Shown here: piece by piece, positions 1-8,168 of the stretch
Numbering within the stretch: position 1 is the first letter of the stretch
Layout: the number at the start of each line of letters is the position of its first letter
Source: Thalassospira sp. MCCC 1A01148
GTDB taxonomy: Bacteria; Pseudomonadota; Alphaproteobacteria; Rhodospirillales; Thalassospiraceae
Assembly (NCBI RefSeq): GCF_001613795.1
Contig: NZ_LPVZ01000021.1
Location: forward strand, 62,001-126,000
Length of the DNA: 64,000 bases
Reading direction: 5' to 3'
Program-made: the position numbers and the translations under genes
The notes under the pieces: model-generated
Databases searched by the model: none
What the model saw: only the letters and a program-made list of their open reading frames with translations
What the model was told of the DNA's origin: nothing

Positions 1-466
1 GATGAAGAAGCTTCTTGACCAAGCCTATATCAAGCTGACCAAGAACGGCGAGATTGTTGTCCCGCGCCCGCGTATCAGCCCGGAAGACAAGATCCTGCCC
101 GCGGATGCCCAGTTGCTGATTGCCAAGCGCAGCACGCTTCGCGAAGCAGAACAGCCGGGCCGCATTGACACACAAACCGTTGTAACCCGTCTGAAGCCGG
201 AAACCGGTGCAGGATGGGGCATTCAGGTTGGCGCCTTTAGTGACCAGCGCCGCGCACAAGAAGCTGTTCTTGCTGCTGCCCGCACTGCCCCTGATGTCTT
301 GCGCCTGACCCGTGCCGCGGTCGAACAGCAATCCAGCGGCACCGGCATTGTTTATCGCGCCCGTCTGCTTGGCTTTGACGGCGAGAACGAGGCGCGCGCC
401 GCCTGCGCTGCCCTCAAGCGCGAGAACCTGGCCTGCATCCCGGTCAATGCCGGTGACGCTGGCTAA
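1..466 (+). CDS. SPOR-domain protein, C-terminal fragment (probably a D-Ala-D-Ala carboxypeptidase)
   Basis: The reading frame is open from the left edge, so this is the 3' end of a longer gene. The last 80 or so residues look like a SPOR domain (WGIQVGAFSD, then a second half with YRARLLGF and a regularly spaced Ala/Arg helix). SPOR domains bind denuded septal peptidoglycan. The preceding segment (MKKLLDQAYIKL, then a Pro-rich linker) resembles the end of the periplasmic domain of DacA/DacC-type carboxypeptidases, which in Rhodospirillales often carry a C-terminal SPOR domain. The catalytic part lies outside the window, so the enzyme assignment is an inference. The gene ends before a strong hairpin shared with the convergent sugar-phosphate mutase. 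Confidence 0.55.
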   Translation, partial: MKKLLDQAYIKLTKNGEIVVPRPRISPEDKILPADAQLLIAKRSTLREAEQPGRIDTQTVVTRLKPETGAGWGIQVGAFSDQRRAQEAVLAAARTAPDVLRLTRAAVEQQSSGTGIVYRARLLGFDGENEARAACAALKRENLACIPVNAGDAG

Positions 467-490
467 GACCAGCCAAAAAACAAAGCATAC

Positions 491-522
491 AAAAGCCCGT
501 CAGAGCGATCTGACGGGCTTTT
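491..522. terminator. Bidirectional intrinsic terminator
   Basis: A perfect 14-bp stem (AAAAGCCCGTCAGA with its complement) encloses the 4-base loop GCGA and ends in a T-run on both strands. It sits between two convergent genes and can stop transcription from either side. Confidence 0.9.
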
Positions 523-551
523 GAAGTTCTGGTAATTGTCTCACCGGTGGC

Positions 552-1967
552 TTAGTGCCCACCGCCTGGTGCAAAGAAATCATCCGAGGACAGGCCGCTT
601 TTAACCAGCTGATCGGTCACCTGCCCCTTGAGCCGCTCTAGTCCGGCGTCATCGGCGGCCTCACAGCGTGCCACAATGGCGGGTTGGGTGTTTGATGCGC
701 GAAGAAGCCACCAGCCGTCTGTGGTGCTGACACGCACGCCATCAATGCCGCTCACTTCCGCACCGGCCTCTGCCAATCGGGCGCGAACTTCCTCGATCAG
801 CGCGAATTTCCGGTCATCCGGGCAGTCGATCCGGGTTTCTGGCGTATTGACAGCAACTGGCATGGCGTCGCGCCATTCGGCCAGGCTTTTGCCGCTTTGA
901 ACCAGAATGCGATAAAGGCGCACAGCAGCGTAGGTTGCATCGTCATAGCCGTAGTAACGTTCGGCAAAGAAGATATGGCCGCTCATTTCACCGGCTATCG
1001 GTGCCTTTTCCTCGATCATTTTGGTCTTGATCAGGGAATGACCCGTCTTCCACATGATGGCCTTGCCGCCGATCCGGTTGACCTCATCAAACAGGGTTTG
1101 GCTGGCTTTCACATCAGCAATGATCGCAGCACCCGGTTTGCGTTGCAGAACGTCCGCCGCATAGATCTGAAGCAGCTGATCGCCCCAAAGGACATTACCA
1201 TTGCCATCAATCACGCCAATCCGGTCGCCGTCCCCGTCAAAGGCAACACCCCAATCGGCGTTGTGCTTGGCGACAGCAGCTTTAAGGTCGACAAGGTTGG
1301 CTTCGACCGTCGGATCAGGGTGGTGGTTCGGGAAGTTGCCATCAATGTCATCAAACAGCAGATGGTGCGTGCCGGGCAGTTTCACCGTCAGTTTGCGCAC
1401 AACATCGCCGGCCGCCCCGTTTCCGCAGTCCCAGACAATCGTCATCGGCTTGGGCACATCGCAATCAAGCTCTGCCAAAAGGCGTTCAACAAAGCGATCT
1501 TCGATGTCGATATCACTTGCCGTGCCCTGCCCGGTTTCAAAATCGCCGGCAGCGGCAATTTTGCCCAGTTCCTGGATGGCATCGCCAAACACGGACTTGC
1601 CCGCATTGAGCATTTTAAAGCCGTTATAGTTCGACGGGTTGTGTGACCCTGTGACCATGATGCCTGCATCTGTCTTTTCATCATAGACCGTGAAATACAG
1701 CATCGGGGTCGGCCCGCGACCAATGCGCACCACGTCACAGCCCGTCGAAAGGATACCCTCGGCCAGTGCAGCAGCCAGATCTGGCGAACTAAGGCGACCA
1801 TCACGGCCCAGCGCGACGCGTTTCCCACCGGATCTGCGCACCATGGTGCCAAATGCCTTGCCGAGCGCATTGGCATCAGTGGGGTGCAGGGTTTCACCAA
1901 CAACACCGCGCACGTCATATTCGCGCAACACAGAGCTATCAAATTGATGTCCGGCAGAATTCGTCAT
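552..1967 (-). CDS. Phosphomannomutase/phosphoglucomutase
   Basis: Interconverts hexose 6- and 1-phosphates, supplying mannose-1-P or glucose-1-P for cell-envelope polysaccharide precursors. All four alpha-D-phosphohexomutase loops are visible: the phosphoserine loop TGSHNP (Ser near residue 108), the metal loop DGDGDR, the sugar loop GEMSGH and the phosphate loop RASNTQP. Length is about 471 residues, normal for the AlgC/ManB group. I chose the ATG at 1967, which has GGAGG 11 bases upstream. A longer frame to 2006 would overlap ugd and adds a poor N-terminus. Only 8 bases separate it from ugd, so the two are cotranscribed. Whether mannose or glucose phosphate is preferred cannot be read from sequence. 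Confidence 0.93.
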   Translation of the reverse strand: MTNSAGHQFDSSVLREYDVRGVVGETLHPTDANALGKAFGTMVRRSGGKRVALGRDGRLSSPDLAAALAEGILSTGCDVVRIGRGPTPMLYFTVYDEKTDAGIMVTGSHNPSNYNGFKMLNAGKSVFGDAIQELGKIAAAGDFETGQGTASDIDIEDRFVERLLAELDCDVPKPMTIVWDCGNGAAGDVVRKLTVKLPGTHHLLFDDIDGNFPNHHPDPTVEANLVDLKAAVAKHNADWGVAFDGDGDRIGVIDGNGNVLWGDQLLQIYAADVLQRKPGAAIIADVKASQTLFDEVNRIGGKAIMWKTGHSLIKTKMIEEKAPIAGEMSGHIFFAERYYGYDDATYAAVRLYRILVQSGKSLAEWRDAMPVAVNTPETRIDCPDDRKFALIEEVRARLAEAGAEVSGIDGVRVSTTDGWWLLRASNTQPAIVARCEAADDAGLERLKGQVTDQLVKSGLSSDDFFAPGGGH

Positions 1968-1975
1968 GATTTGGA

Positions 1976-3292
1976 TTAGCCTCCGATAGATGCACGCCCG
2001 ACACATGAGTAGCTGAAACCGTGTTCAGCCATTTCGCTCGGGTCATAAACGTTACGCAGATCAACGACGATCGGGTGTTTGAGCGCATCCTTGATGCGAT
2101 CCAGGTCCATACCGCGGAATTCGTTCCACTCGGTCAGGACAACCATCGCATCCGCACCCTCGATCGTATCATAGGCGTTCTCGCAATACGAAATGCCATC
2201 CAGAAGCTTCTTGGCTTCTCCCATGGCTTCGGGGTCATAGCCCTTTACACTTGCCCCAGCCGCGATCAGGGCAGGCACAATATCAAGGCTTGGTGCATCG
2301 CGCATGTCATCGGTGTTGGGCTTAAAGGCAAGCCCCAGAATACCGATAGTCTTGCCTGCGACAGAACCGCCACAGGCTGAAATCACGCGATCTGCCATCG
2401 CTTTTTTGCGCTTGGCGTTAACATCGACAACCGTCTCGATGATGCGCAGCGGGCTGTCATATTCCTGTGCGGTGCGCACAAGTGCCAAGGTATCTTTCGG
2501 GAAGCAGGACCCACCATAACCCGGGCCGGGATGCAGGAATTTCTTGCCAATGCGGCCGTCAAGGCCAATGCCGCGCGCAACGTCATGCACGTCCGCCCCG
2601 ACCTTCTCACACAGATCGGCGATTTCGTTGATGAAGGTGATTTTGGCGGCAAGGAAAGTGTTGGCCGCATATTTGATCATTTCCGATGTTTCACGCGTGG
2701 TGAATACAATCGGCGTTTCGATCAGATAGAGCGGACGATACAGGTCCGACATCACCTCGCGGGCACGTTCGTCGCTGGTACCGATCACAACCCGGTCCGG
2801 GCGCATGAAATCGCCAATTGCCGACCCTTCGCGCAGGAATTCCGGGTTAGACACCACGGCAAATTCCGCATCCGGGCGTTTTTCGCGGATAATACGCTCT
2901 ACCTCGCGCCCCGTACCGACTGGAACGGTCGATTTGGTCACAATAACGGTGAAGCCGTCCATGGCTTCGGCGATTTCCTCGGCCGCGGCGTAAACGTAAC
3001 TTAGATCGGCATGGCCATCGCCGCGACGCGTTGGCGTGCCAACGGCAATAAAGACTGCATCGGCATCCTTAACCCCTTCCTTGAGGCTGGTGGTAAAGGT
3101 CAGACGACCTGCCTTGACATTATTTTCGACCAGAACATCCAGCCCAGGCTCGTAGATTGGCATGATACCGTCTTCAAGACGGGCGATTTTTTCTACATCC
3201 TTGTCGACACAAACAACGTCCGTCCCGAACTCGGAAAAGCAGGCACCGGAAACAAGCCCAACATATCCGGTCCCGATCATAGCTACGCGCAT
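1976..3292 (-). CDS. ugd: UDP-glucose 6-dehydrogenase
   Basis: Oxidises UDP-glucose twice with NAD to UDP-glucuronate, a precursor of acidic exopolysaccharide and LPS sugars. The N-terminal Rossmann motif MIGTGYVGLVSG, the segment VGTPTRRGDGHADLSYV, and the catalytic-cysteine loop GPGYGGSCFPKDT (near residue 260) are all present. The C-terminal UDP-binding domain carries FKPNTDDMRDAPS. At 438 residues it is full length. It lies in a minus-strand cluster downstream of galU, whose product makes its substrate, and just upstream of the hexose-phosphate mutase. The start codon has only a weak AGGA about 11 bases upstream. Confidence 0.96.
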   Translation of the reverse strand: MRVAMIGTGYVGLVSGACFSEFGTDVVCVDKDVEKIARLEDGIMPIYEPGLDVLVENNVKAGRLTFTTSLKEGVKDADAVFIAVGTPTRRGDGHADLSYVYAAAEEIAEAMDGFTVIVTKSTVPVGTGREVERIIREKRPDAEFAVVSNPEFLREGSAIGDFMRPDRVVIGTSDERAREVMSDLYRPLYLIETPIVFTTRETSEMIKYAANTFLAAKITFINEIADLCEKVGADVHDVARGIGLDGRIGKKFLHPGPGYGGSCFPKDTLALVRTAQEYDSPLRIIETVVDVNAKRKKAMADRVISACGGSVAGKTIGILGLAFKPNTDDMRDAPSLDIVPALIAAGASVKGYDPEAMGEAKKLLDGISYCENAYDTIEGADAMVVLTEWNEFRGMDLDRIKDALKHPIVVDLRNVYDPSEMAEHGFSYSCVGRASIGG

Positions 3293-3371
3293 GGAGGTTC
3301 AATCCTGGTAAGTAAATTCCGACCGCAACAGATCATTGGCCATTCCGGTCGGTTATTGTTGACATAAGTGG

Positions 3372-4259
3372 TTATTGCGCTGCTTCGCCTTCGGCGAACT
3401 CGTGAATAAGCTTGCGGACATCGTCACGCATATCTTCACGGGCAAGTGCAAATGACATGGTGGCTTTCAGGAAGCCGATCTTGTTACCGCAATCAAAGCG
3501 ACGTCCTTCGAAATTGTAACCATAGAACGGTACATGCCCGATCATTGCGGCCAGCGCATCCGTCAGCTGGATTTCATTACCTGCGCCGCGCGGAATGTTT
3601 TCAAGCACCTCGAAGATGCCCGGATCAAGGATGTAGCGACCAATGGCAGAGAGGGTCGACGGGGCTTCTTCGGGTTTGGGTTTTTCAACCATGCCGCAGG
3701 CGCTGACAAGGCGGCCATTAGTGCCTTCGATCTCAAGAACACCATAACGGTGAACTTCCTCGCGCGGGACATCCATCACGGCGACCATATTGCCACCCGT
3801 GCGGCCGTAACTATCAACCATCTGCTTCATGCAGGGGACTTTGGACTGGATAAGGTCATCAGCCAGCAGCACGACAAACGGCTCGTCACCAACCAGGGAT
3901 TTAGCACAGAGAACCGCATGACCAAGGCCCAGCGGGTTACCCTGACGGGTATAGGTCACACGACCATGTTCCGGGATCATTTCAAGCGCCTTGGACAGCG
4001 CGTCTTCCTTGCCGCGCTCGGTCAGGATGGCTTCAAGTTCAGCGGAGCGGTCAAAATGGTCCTCAATCGCGGTTTTTCCGCGACCGGTGACAAAAATGAA
4101 TTCTTCGATGCCTGCAGCAATGGCTTCTTCGACGGCGTATTGAATAAGCGGCTTATCAACGACCGGCAGCATTTCTTTTGGCATGGCCTTGGTGGCCGGC
4201 AAAAAGCGGGTTCCCATACCTGCGACCGGAAAAACTGCCTTCTTGATTCTTTTTGACAT
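3372..4259 (-). CDS. galU: UTP-glucose-1-phosphate uridylyltransferase
   Basis: Makes UDP-glucose from UTP and glucose-1-phosphate. The nucleotidyltransferase signature is near the N-terminus (FPVAGMGTRFLPATKAMPKE), followed by ADDL at the metal-binding centre and the late motif EIQLTDAL. At 295 residues it matches bacterial GalU. A GGAAAG ribosome binding site precedes the ATG by about 8 bases. It is the first gene of the minus-strand trio galU, ugd, hexose-phosphate mutase; a 79-base gap separates it from ugd, so either an internal promoter or readthrough is possible. Confidence 0.96.
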   Translation of the reverse strand: MSKRIKKAVFPVAGMGTRFLPATKAMPKEMLPVVDKPLIQYAVEEAIAAGIEEFIFVTGRGKTAIEDHFDRSAELEAILTERGKEDALSKALEMIPEHGRVTYTRQGNPLGLGHAVLCAKSLVGDEPFVVLLADDLIQSKVPCMKQMVDSYGRTGGNMVAVMDVPREEVHRYGVLEIEGTNGRLVSACGMVEKPKPEEAPSTLSAIGRYILDPGIFEVLENIPRGAGNEIQLTDALAAMIGHVPFYGYNFEGRRFDCGNKIGFLKATMSFALAREDMRDDVRKLIHEFAEGEAAQ

Positions 4260-4372
4260 TCAATACTTTCCTTTTTCAACCGCAGCGTGCCATTCCGTAT
4301 CAGAATTGCCTGCATATATGCTTCTGCCACATTTCCAGAACACGGATCAAGCAAGCGCACGTATTATTAACG

Positions 4373-5203
4373 CTAATCTTTACATAGCCGTAACAAAAGG
4401 CTTCGCGCGGCATTGATCTTTGACGCCAGATAGTCTGATCCACCGTGGTCCGGGTGAACTGCCTTGATCTGTTTTTTATAAGCCCGATTGATCTCTTCGC
4501 GGGTTGCTTCCTGTCCCACGCCAAGAATTTTGCGAGCTTCGTCGGCCGTCATGCCAGATGCGCTTGAACTCCTTTCGCCATTTCGGCTTTGCTCATTGTT
4601 ATCGCGGTCGTTTCCTCCGTCATGCGCACCATTTTCGCCGTGATCTTTCTGGCGCCAGCCCTGCCATCCGGCACAATCCGGACGACGGTCAAGATAGGCT
4701 TCCAGAACAGCCCGGCTTTGATCGGTTGCACTGCAACAGTCAACATAAAGCGACTGCAGGTCGTCAAGTCCCAAGCTGTCGAGATCGGCCCCCGCATAGG
4801 GTCCACTGACAACACCACCCCGCATTTGTCCGGTTTCAAGATCAAGCACCATATGCAGAAATTCGGTTCGAATTTCCGAACTTGATCCCGCCCCGGCCGT
4901 ATTGTTGCCAAAACTTCCCGGCTGGGCGTGCTTGCGCGATGATGCGAAAATCCTGCGCAAAATCGGCCACAGGAACCCAAGCTTCATCACCCGAACCAAA
5001 AATGGAACAGCGGCGGCCAAGGCGGCGCCCATCGCGGCAATCTTGCCGGTGAGCAACAACCAACCGGCAAGCAGGATCAACACCAAGATGATCAGAAATA
5101 AGACAATTTTGCGGATTTCTTTGGGCTCGGCCTCAGTCATCCAGCGGATGAAAAAGCCAACCCCGACAAACGCTGCGATGCCGATCAACAACCACTGCAT
5201 CAA
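4373..5203 (-). CDS. Membrane-anchored J-domain protein
   Basis: A cochaperone that should recruit and stimulate an Hsp70 (DnaK) at the inner membrane. The N-terminus has two or three hydrophobic segments (residues 2-20, 31-53 and about 57-75). A charged, low-complexity linker rich in Gly, Asn and Glu follows, then a C-terminal J domain at about 218-276 with the HPD motif at 250-252 (AVHPDHGG). A C-terminal J domain behind transmembrane segments is the layout of Pam18/Tim14-like proteins. Its ATG overlaps the stop of the upstream VWA gene by four bases, so the two are probably translationally coupled. The client is unknown. Confidence 0.85.
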   Translation of the reverse strand: MMQWLLIGIAAFVGVGFFIRWMTEAEPKEIRKIVLFLIILVLILLAGWLLLTGKIAAMGAALAAAVPFLVRVMKLGFLWPILRRIFASSRKHAQPGSFGNNTAGAGSSSEIRTEFLHMVLDLETGQMRGGVVSGPYAGADLDSLGLDDLQSLYVDCCSATDQSRAVLEAYLDRRPDCAGWQGWRQKDHGENGAHDGGNDRDNNEQSRNGERSSSASGMTADEARKILGVGQEATREEINRAYKKQIKAVHPDHGGSDYLASKINAARSLLLRLCKD

Positions 5204-5922
5204 CGCGGCTTTCGCAACTGGTGACCAAGTCTTAGAACGTCATCGGACTTGGTCTTTTGCTGATAAATCGAAAGCCCCGACTGCCCGCCGACAGCATAAC
5301 TTGCCACCGCCCCCAGCAAGTCTCGAAGCTTGCCAGCCGCACTCGCGTCAAACTGCATAAACGCCCCGCCAGTTATGCGGGCAATTTCACCAAAGGCAAA
5401 CGCAGCGTCCCTGTCATGGCCTTCCTGAAACATAAATGCCTTTACCCCCTTGAGCGCCAATTTCCCTGCGATCGGGGCCAAATGATCAGGATTTTCTTCG
5501 ATGCAGTCGCCCACATAAATCAAGGCATCGATTTTTTTGCCACCCGCTTCACGTTCAACATGCGCCAGAACCCGTTCGATCTGCGTATGCCCGGCGCGAC
5601 AGGTCACCTTGGTGATATAGTCACGAAATGATTTGGCGTTTCTGCACCAGCCGCTAGATTTGCATTCCGACAGCCCGCGAAAAAACACAAGCTGCACATC
5701 AAGGGCACCGACACCATCGACTGAGTCAAACATTTCAGCCTGGATTTCAGCAGCACGGTCCCAACTGGGCTGGCGGCTGGCGGTTGCATCCATTGCAAAG
5801 ATCAATCGGCCTTGCGCAGGCCCGGATGACGGTGCACGAACGGAAAGTTCGCGCGCCTTGCCAATGAAGTCTGCAACTTCTTCGGCGCCGGATGTCTCTG
5901 GAATGATGTCTTTGCGTGTCAA
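5200..5922 (-). CDS. VWA-domain protein of unknown function
   Basis: A soluble 240-residue protein that is mostly one von Willebrand factor A fold. The metal-ion-dependent adhesion site reads D-A-T-A-S at residues 45-49 (family DxSxS/T), on a strand RLIFAMDATASR, with a later acidic loop YVGDCIEE that may complete the site. No signal peptide or membrane segment is visible, so it should be cytoplasmic. It ends in the four-base overlap with the membrane J-domain gene and starts 67 bases from the mipZ stop. The family is recognisable in alphaproteobacteria, but I know of no assigned function. Coupling to a J protein suggests an Mg-dependent scaffold for an Hsp70 reaction (inference). Confidence 0.75.
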   Translation of the reverse strand: MTRKDIIPETSGAEEVADFIGKARELSVRAPSSGPAQGRLIFAMDATASRQPSWDRAAEIQAEMFDSVDGVGALDVQLVFFRGLSECKSSGWCRNAKSFRDYITKVTCRAGHTQIERVLAHVEREAGGKKIDALIYVGDCIEENPDHLAPIAGKLALKGVKAFMFQEGHDRDAAFAFGEIARITGGAFMQFDASAAGKLRDLLGAVASYAVGGQSGLSIYQQKTKSDDVLRLGHQLRKPR

Positions 5923-5989
5923 AGTGACCTGCCTGCTTCCTGTTCCGGTTGGACAATTTCATGTCCCACAAGATATAGGCCGGATGACG

Positions 5990-6889
5990 CTAGATCGGCA
6001 ACTCCTCGCCGTCTGCCGGTTTGAAACCGATCACTTCCAGAAGCGATCTGACTTCCTGACGCGCAGCCATATGCGACATGCTCATCGGGATACCCACGCC
6101 CTTTTCACGCAGATCAAGCAAGGTTAATCCTTTGAGGAACAACTCGCGGTAAATAACGCGTTCGCCAAAGCCCGGCGCCTGACGGAACCGGATACGCTCA
6201 GCCAGCTTTTCAACGATTTCCGCAATGTCGCGCTTGTTGCGTGCATCAAGATGCGAAAGACGGTTGCGCATGACAATCCAGTCAATCTTGCCGCCATCAA
6301 TGGCTGCACGACGCTTGCGCGCATCCCAGACCATTTCGGCATAGATGCTTGGTCCCTTGATATCAAGACTATCCGGATCAATCCGGGCCAGCATATCTAG
6401 ATCGATGAAGCTGTCATTGATCGGCGTGATCAACGTATCAGCACAGGCATGCGCCAACCGCGAAAGGTAATTGTCACTGCCGGGGCAATCCATCACGATG
6501 AAATTGCAACTAACCACCATTTCACCAAGAGCAGTCGTAAAGCGTTCGCGCTCGTCCAGCTTGGCTTCATTGCCATCGGACAATTCACTGCGATAGATCG
6601 GGCGATGTTCTGGGACCGGAAGCGAAAGACCCTTTTTTTCATTAAAGGCAGTCCGGTTTTCAACATAGCGGGTAAGTGTCCCCTGACGGGCATCGATATC
6701 AAGTGATCCGACCTTGAACCCCATCTTCATCAGGGAAACGATCAGATGCATCGCCGTTGTCGATTTGCCTGATCCACCCTTTTCATTGCCGATCACGATT
6801 ACATGGGCGCGATTGGACGGCGGCTGTTTGTCTGTTGCCGTCTGCTGGCCCGCGCTGTCCCCGTTCGCGCCGGTCTGTTGCACCGTCAT
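5990..6889 (-). CDS. mipZ: MipZ, division-site-positioning ParA-type ATPase
   Basis: MipZ forms a gradient from the ParB-bound poles and blocks FtsZ assembly away from mid-cell. The deviant Walker A is NEKGGSGKSTT (about residues 35-45), the Walker A' region is DIDARQGTLTRY and the Walker B region is FIVMDCPGSD. The later NRLSHLDARNKRDI motif is typical of MipZ and not of plasmid ParA. I place the start at the ATG at 6889, which has GGAGC eight bases upstream; an in-frame TTG at 6967 would add 26 poorly supported residues. It is head to head with an exported protein gene at 7099 and upstream of the VWA/J-domain pair. Confidence 0.92.
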   Translation of the reverse strand: MTVQQTGANGDSAGQQTATDKQPPSNRAHVIVIGNEKGGSGKSTTAMHLIVSLMKMGFKVGSLDIDARQGTLTRYVENRTAFNEKKGLSLPVPEHRPIYRSELSDGNEAKLDERERFTTALGEMVVSCNFIVMDCPGSDNYLSRLAHACADTLITPINDSFIDLDMLARIDPDSLDIKGPSIYAEMVWDARKRRAAIDGGKIDWIVMRNRLSHLDARNKRDIAEIVEKLAERIRFRQAPGFGERVIYRELFLKGLTLLDLREKGVGIPMSMSHMAARQEVRSLLEVIGFKPADGEELPI

Positions 6890-7098
6890 GGTTATTTGCT
6901 CCGTATCTTCAGGCTTATTGACTTTGTCCCCAAGGCCAACCTCCCCAATGAGCCCGTTTACACCCAAAAATCAAGGTAAAAGCGAACTGTCTCACATGGT
7001 ACAGGTTACTGCCCCCTAGCCAATCTAAAGGCACAAAGGTAAACATAAGAGTAGCGCAACGCAAAAATGCGCCTGAAAACAACCTGAAAGGACGCAAT

Positions 7099-8121
7099 GT
7101 GAAGTATCGGGCGGCTTTGATCGGCAGCATGTTTGCAAGCCTTCTGGTGGCAGCAGCCCCAGAGAAGAGCCTTGCACAGCAAACCGGCGGGTTTGAACAG
7201 ATCCCGCAAGACCAGAGCCCGGTTCTGTTTGCCGCGAATACCGAGGGCCAGAACAGCTTCCTGCGTCAATATCGCGACAACAGCACAGTGTTTGTCGGAC
7301 GCTGGTATGCGCCACGCTCGGTCTCGGAATCGCCTGCGACAGCGAGCGACCTTTATCTGGAAACCGTTTATACGACCTCCGCCCCCGGTTTTCGGTTCAG
7401 CACCGCCATGGCATCCGAACAGTTGCTGGACATGTTTGATGCACTTAAAGGGCGGAGCAGCCTCAATGGTGCGAACTTTGTGCAGGATACCCGATACGGC
7501 AATATCGCCCTGTCCCCTTTCACCCGTGATGGATCGCAATGCGTTTCATTTGTCGGGCAGTGGGATCCGCAAACACCGGCGCAACGCGGCAGTCGCCTGC
7601 TTGGCTATTACTGCACGCCCACACAGGTGCAAGCCGCAAATGGCAACAGTGCGCCGCTTAACGGCCTGCCGATGATTGATGCGCAGGAGTTTGCCGCCGG
7701 GTTCTTTGGCCGTCTGACAATTGAACTGCCTGAAAATTCCGCGATTTCTGCCGCTGTGGTCGGACCGGCCGAAGATACGACAGCGCTACAGCCCGAAGGC
7801 ACTACCACCCCGGCACCGATTGACGGAATTGATATCGTTACCAATTGGCAATCGGTGCGCGGTACCGGCAAGATGCGCTTTGATCAGCCATCTGGCGAAG
7901 GCACCATGATCCTTGATGATGACCAGCGGCATTGCGAGGGCATCTGGCGTCATGAAGGCGGCGCGTATCAAAGTGATACGCTGCCGTTTGGCAGCTGGTA
8001 TGTCTATTGTAATGACACAAGCTTCGCACGCGGCCACTACACCAGCGAATCACCAGCTGTTGTCACCGGCAATGGCAAAGATAATCAGGGACAGGCTGTC
8101 TATTTCCGTCAAGCCAACTAG
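7099..8121 (+). CDS. Exported protein of unknown function
   Basis: I do not recognise this family. It starts with GTG at 7099, preceded by AAAGGA. Residues 1 to about 26 form a Sec signal peptide (basic MKYR, hydrophobic core, cleavage near SLAQQ). The mature part is about 314 residues with four cysteines (in SQCVSF, YYCTPT, RHCEGI and VYCNDT), which suggests two periplasmic disulfides. A Thr/Pro-rich linker near residues 230-245 separates two parts. The second part has repeated Trp/Gly/Tyr strands (GSWYVYCND, GKMRFDQPSGEG) that look beta-rich. No catalytic motif is evident. It is divergent from mipZ and followed 47 bases later by an FAD oxidoreductase. Confidence 0.7.
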   Translation: MKYRAALIGSMFASLLVAAAPEKSLAQQTGGFEQIPQDQSPVLFAANTEGQNSFLRQYRDNSTVFVGRWYAPRSVSESPATASDLYLETVYTTSAPGFRFSTAMASEQLLDMFDALKGRSSLNGANFVQDTRYGNIALSPFTRDGSQCVSFVGQWDPQTPAQRGSRLLGYYCTPTQVQAANGNSAPLNGLPMIDAQEFAAGFFGRLTIELPENSAISAAVVGPAEDTTALQPEGTTTPAPIDGIDIVTNWQSVRGTGKMRFDQPSGEGTMILDDDQRHCEGIWRHEGGAYQSDTLPFGSWYVYCNDTSFARGHYTSESPAVVTGNGKDNQGQAVYFRQAN

Positions 8122-8168
8122 CCCCTGATCAATATGCTCCCACATCCCAACCAAGACATTTAGTGATC

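Noticed and set aside
1968..2006. Longer N-terminus for the phosphomannomutase
   Set aside because: The extra 13 residues overlap ugd, and the internal ATG at 1967 has a good GGAGG.
6890..6967. TTG start 26 codons upstream of mipZ
   Set aside because: The ATG at 6889 has GGAGC at proper spacing, and the extension lies outside the ATPase fold.
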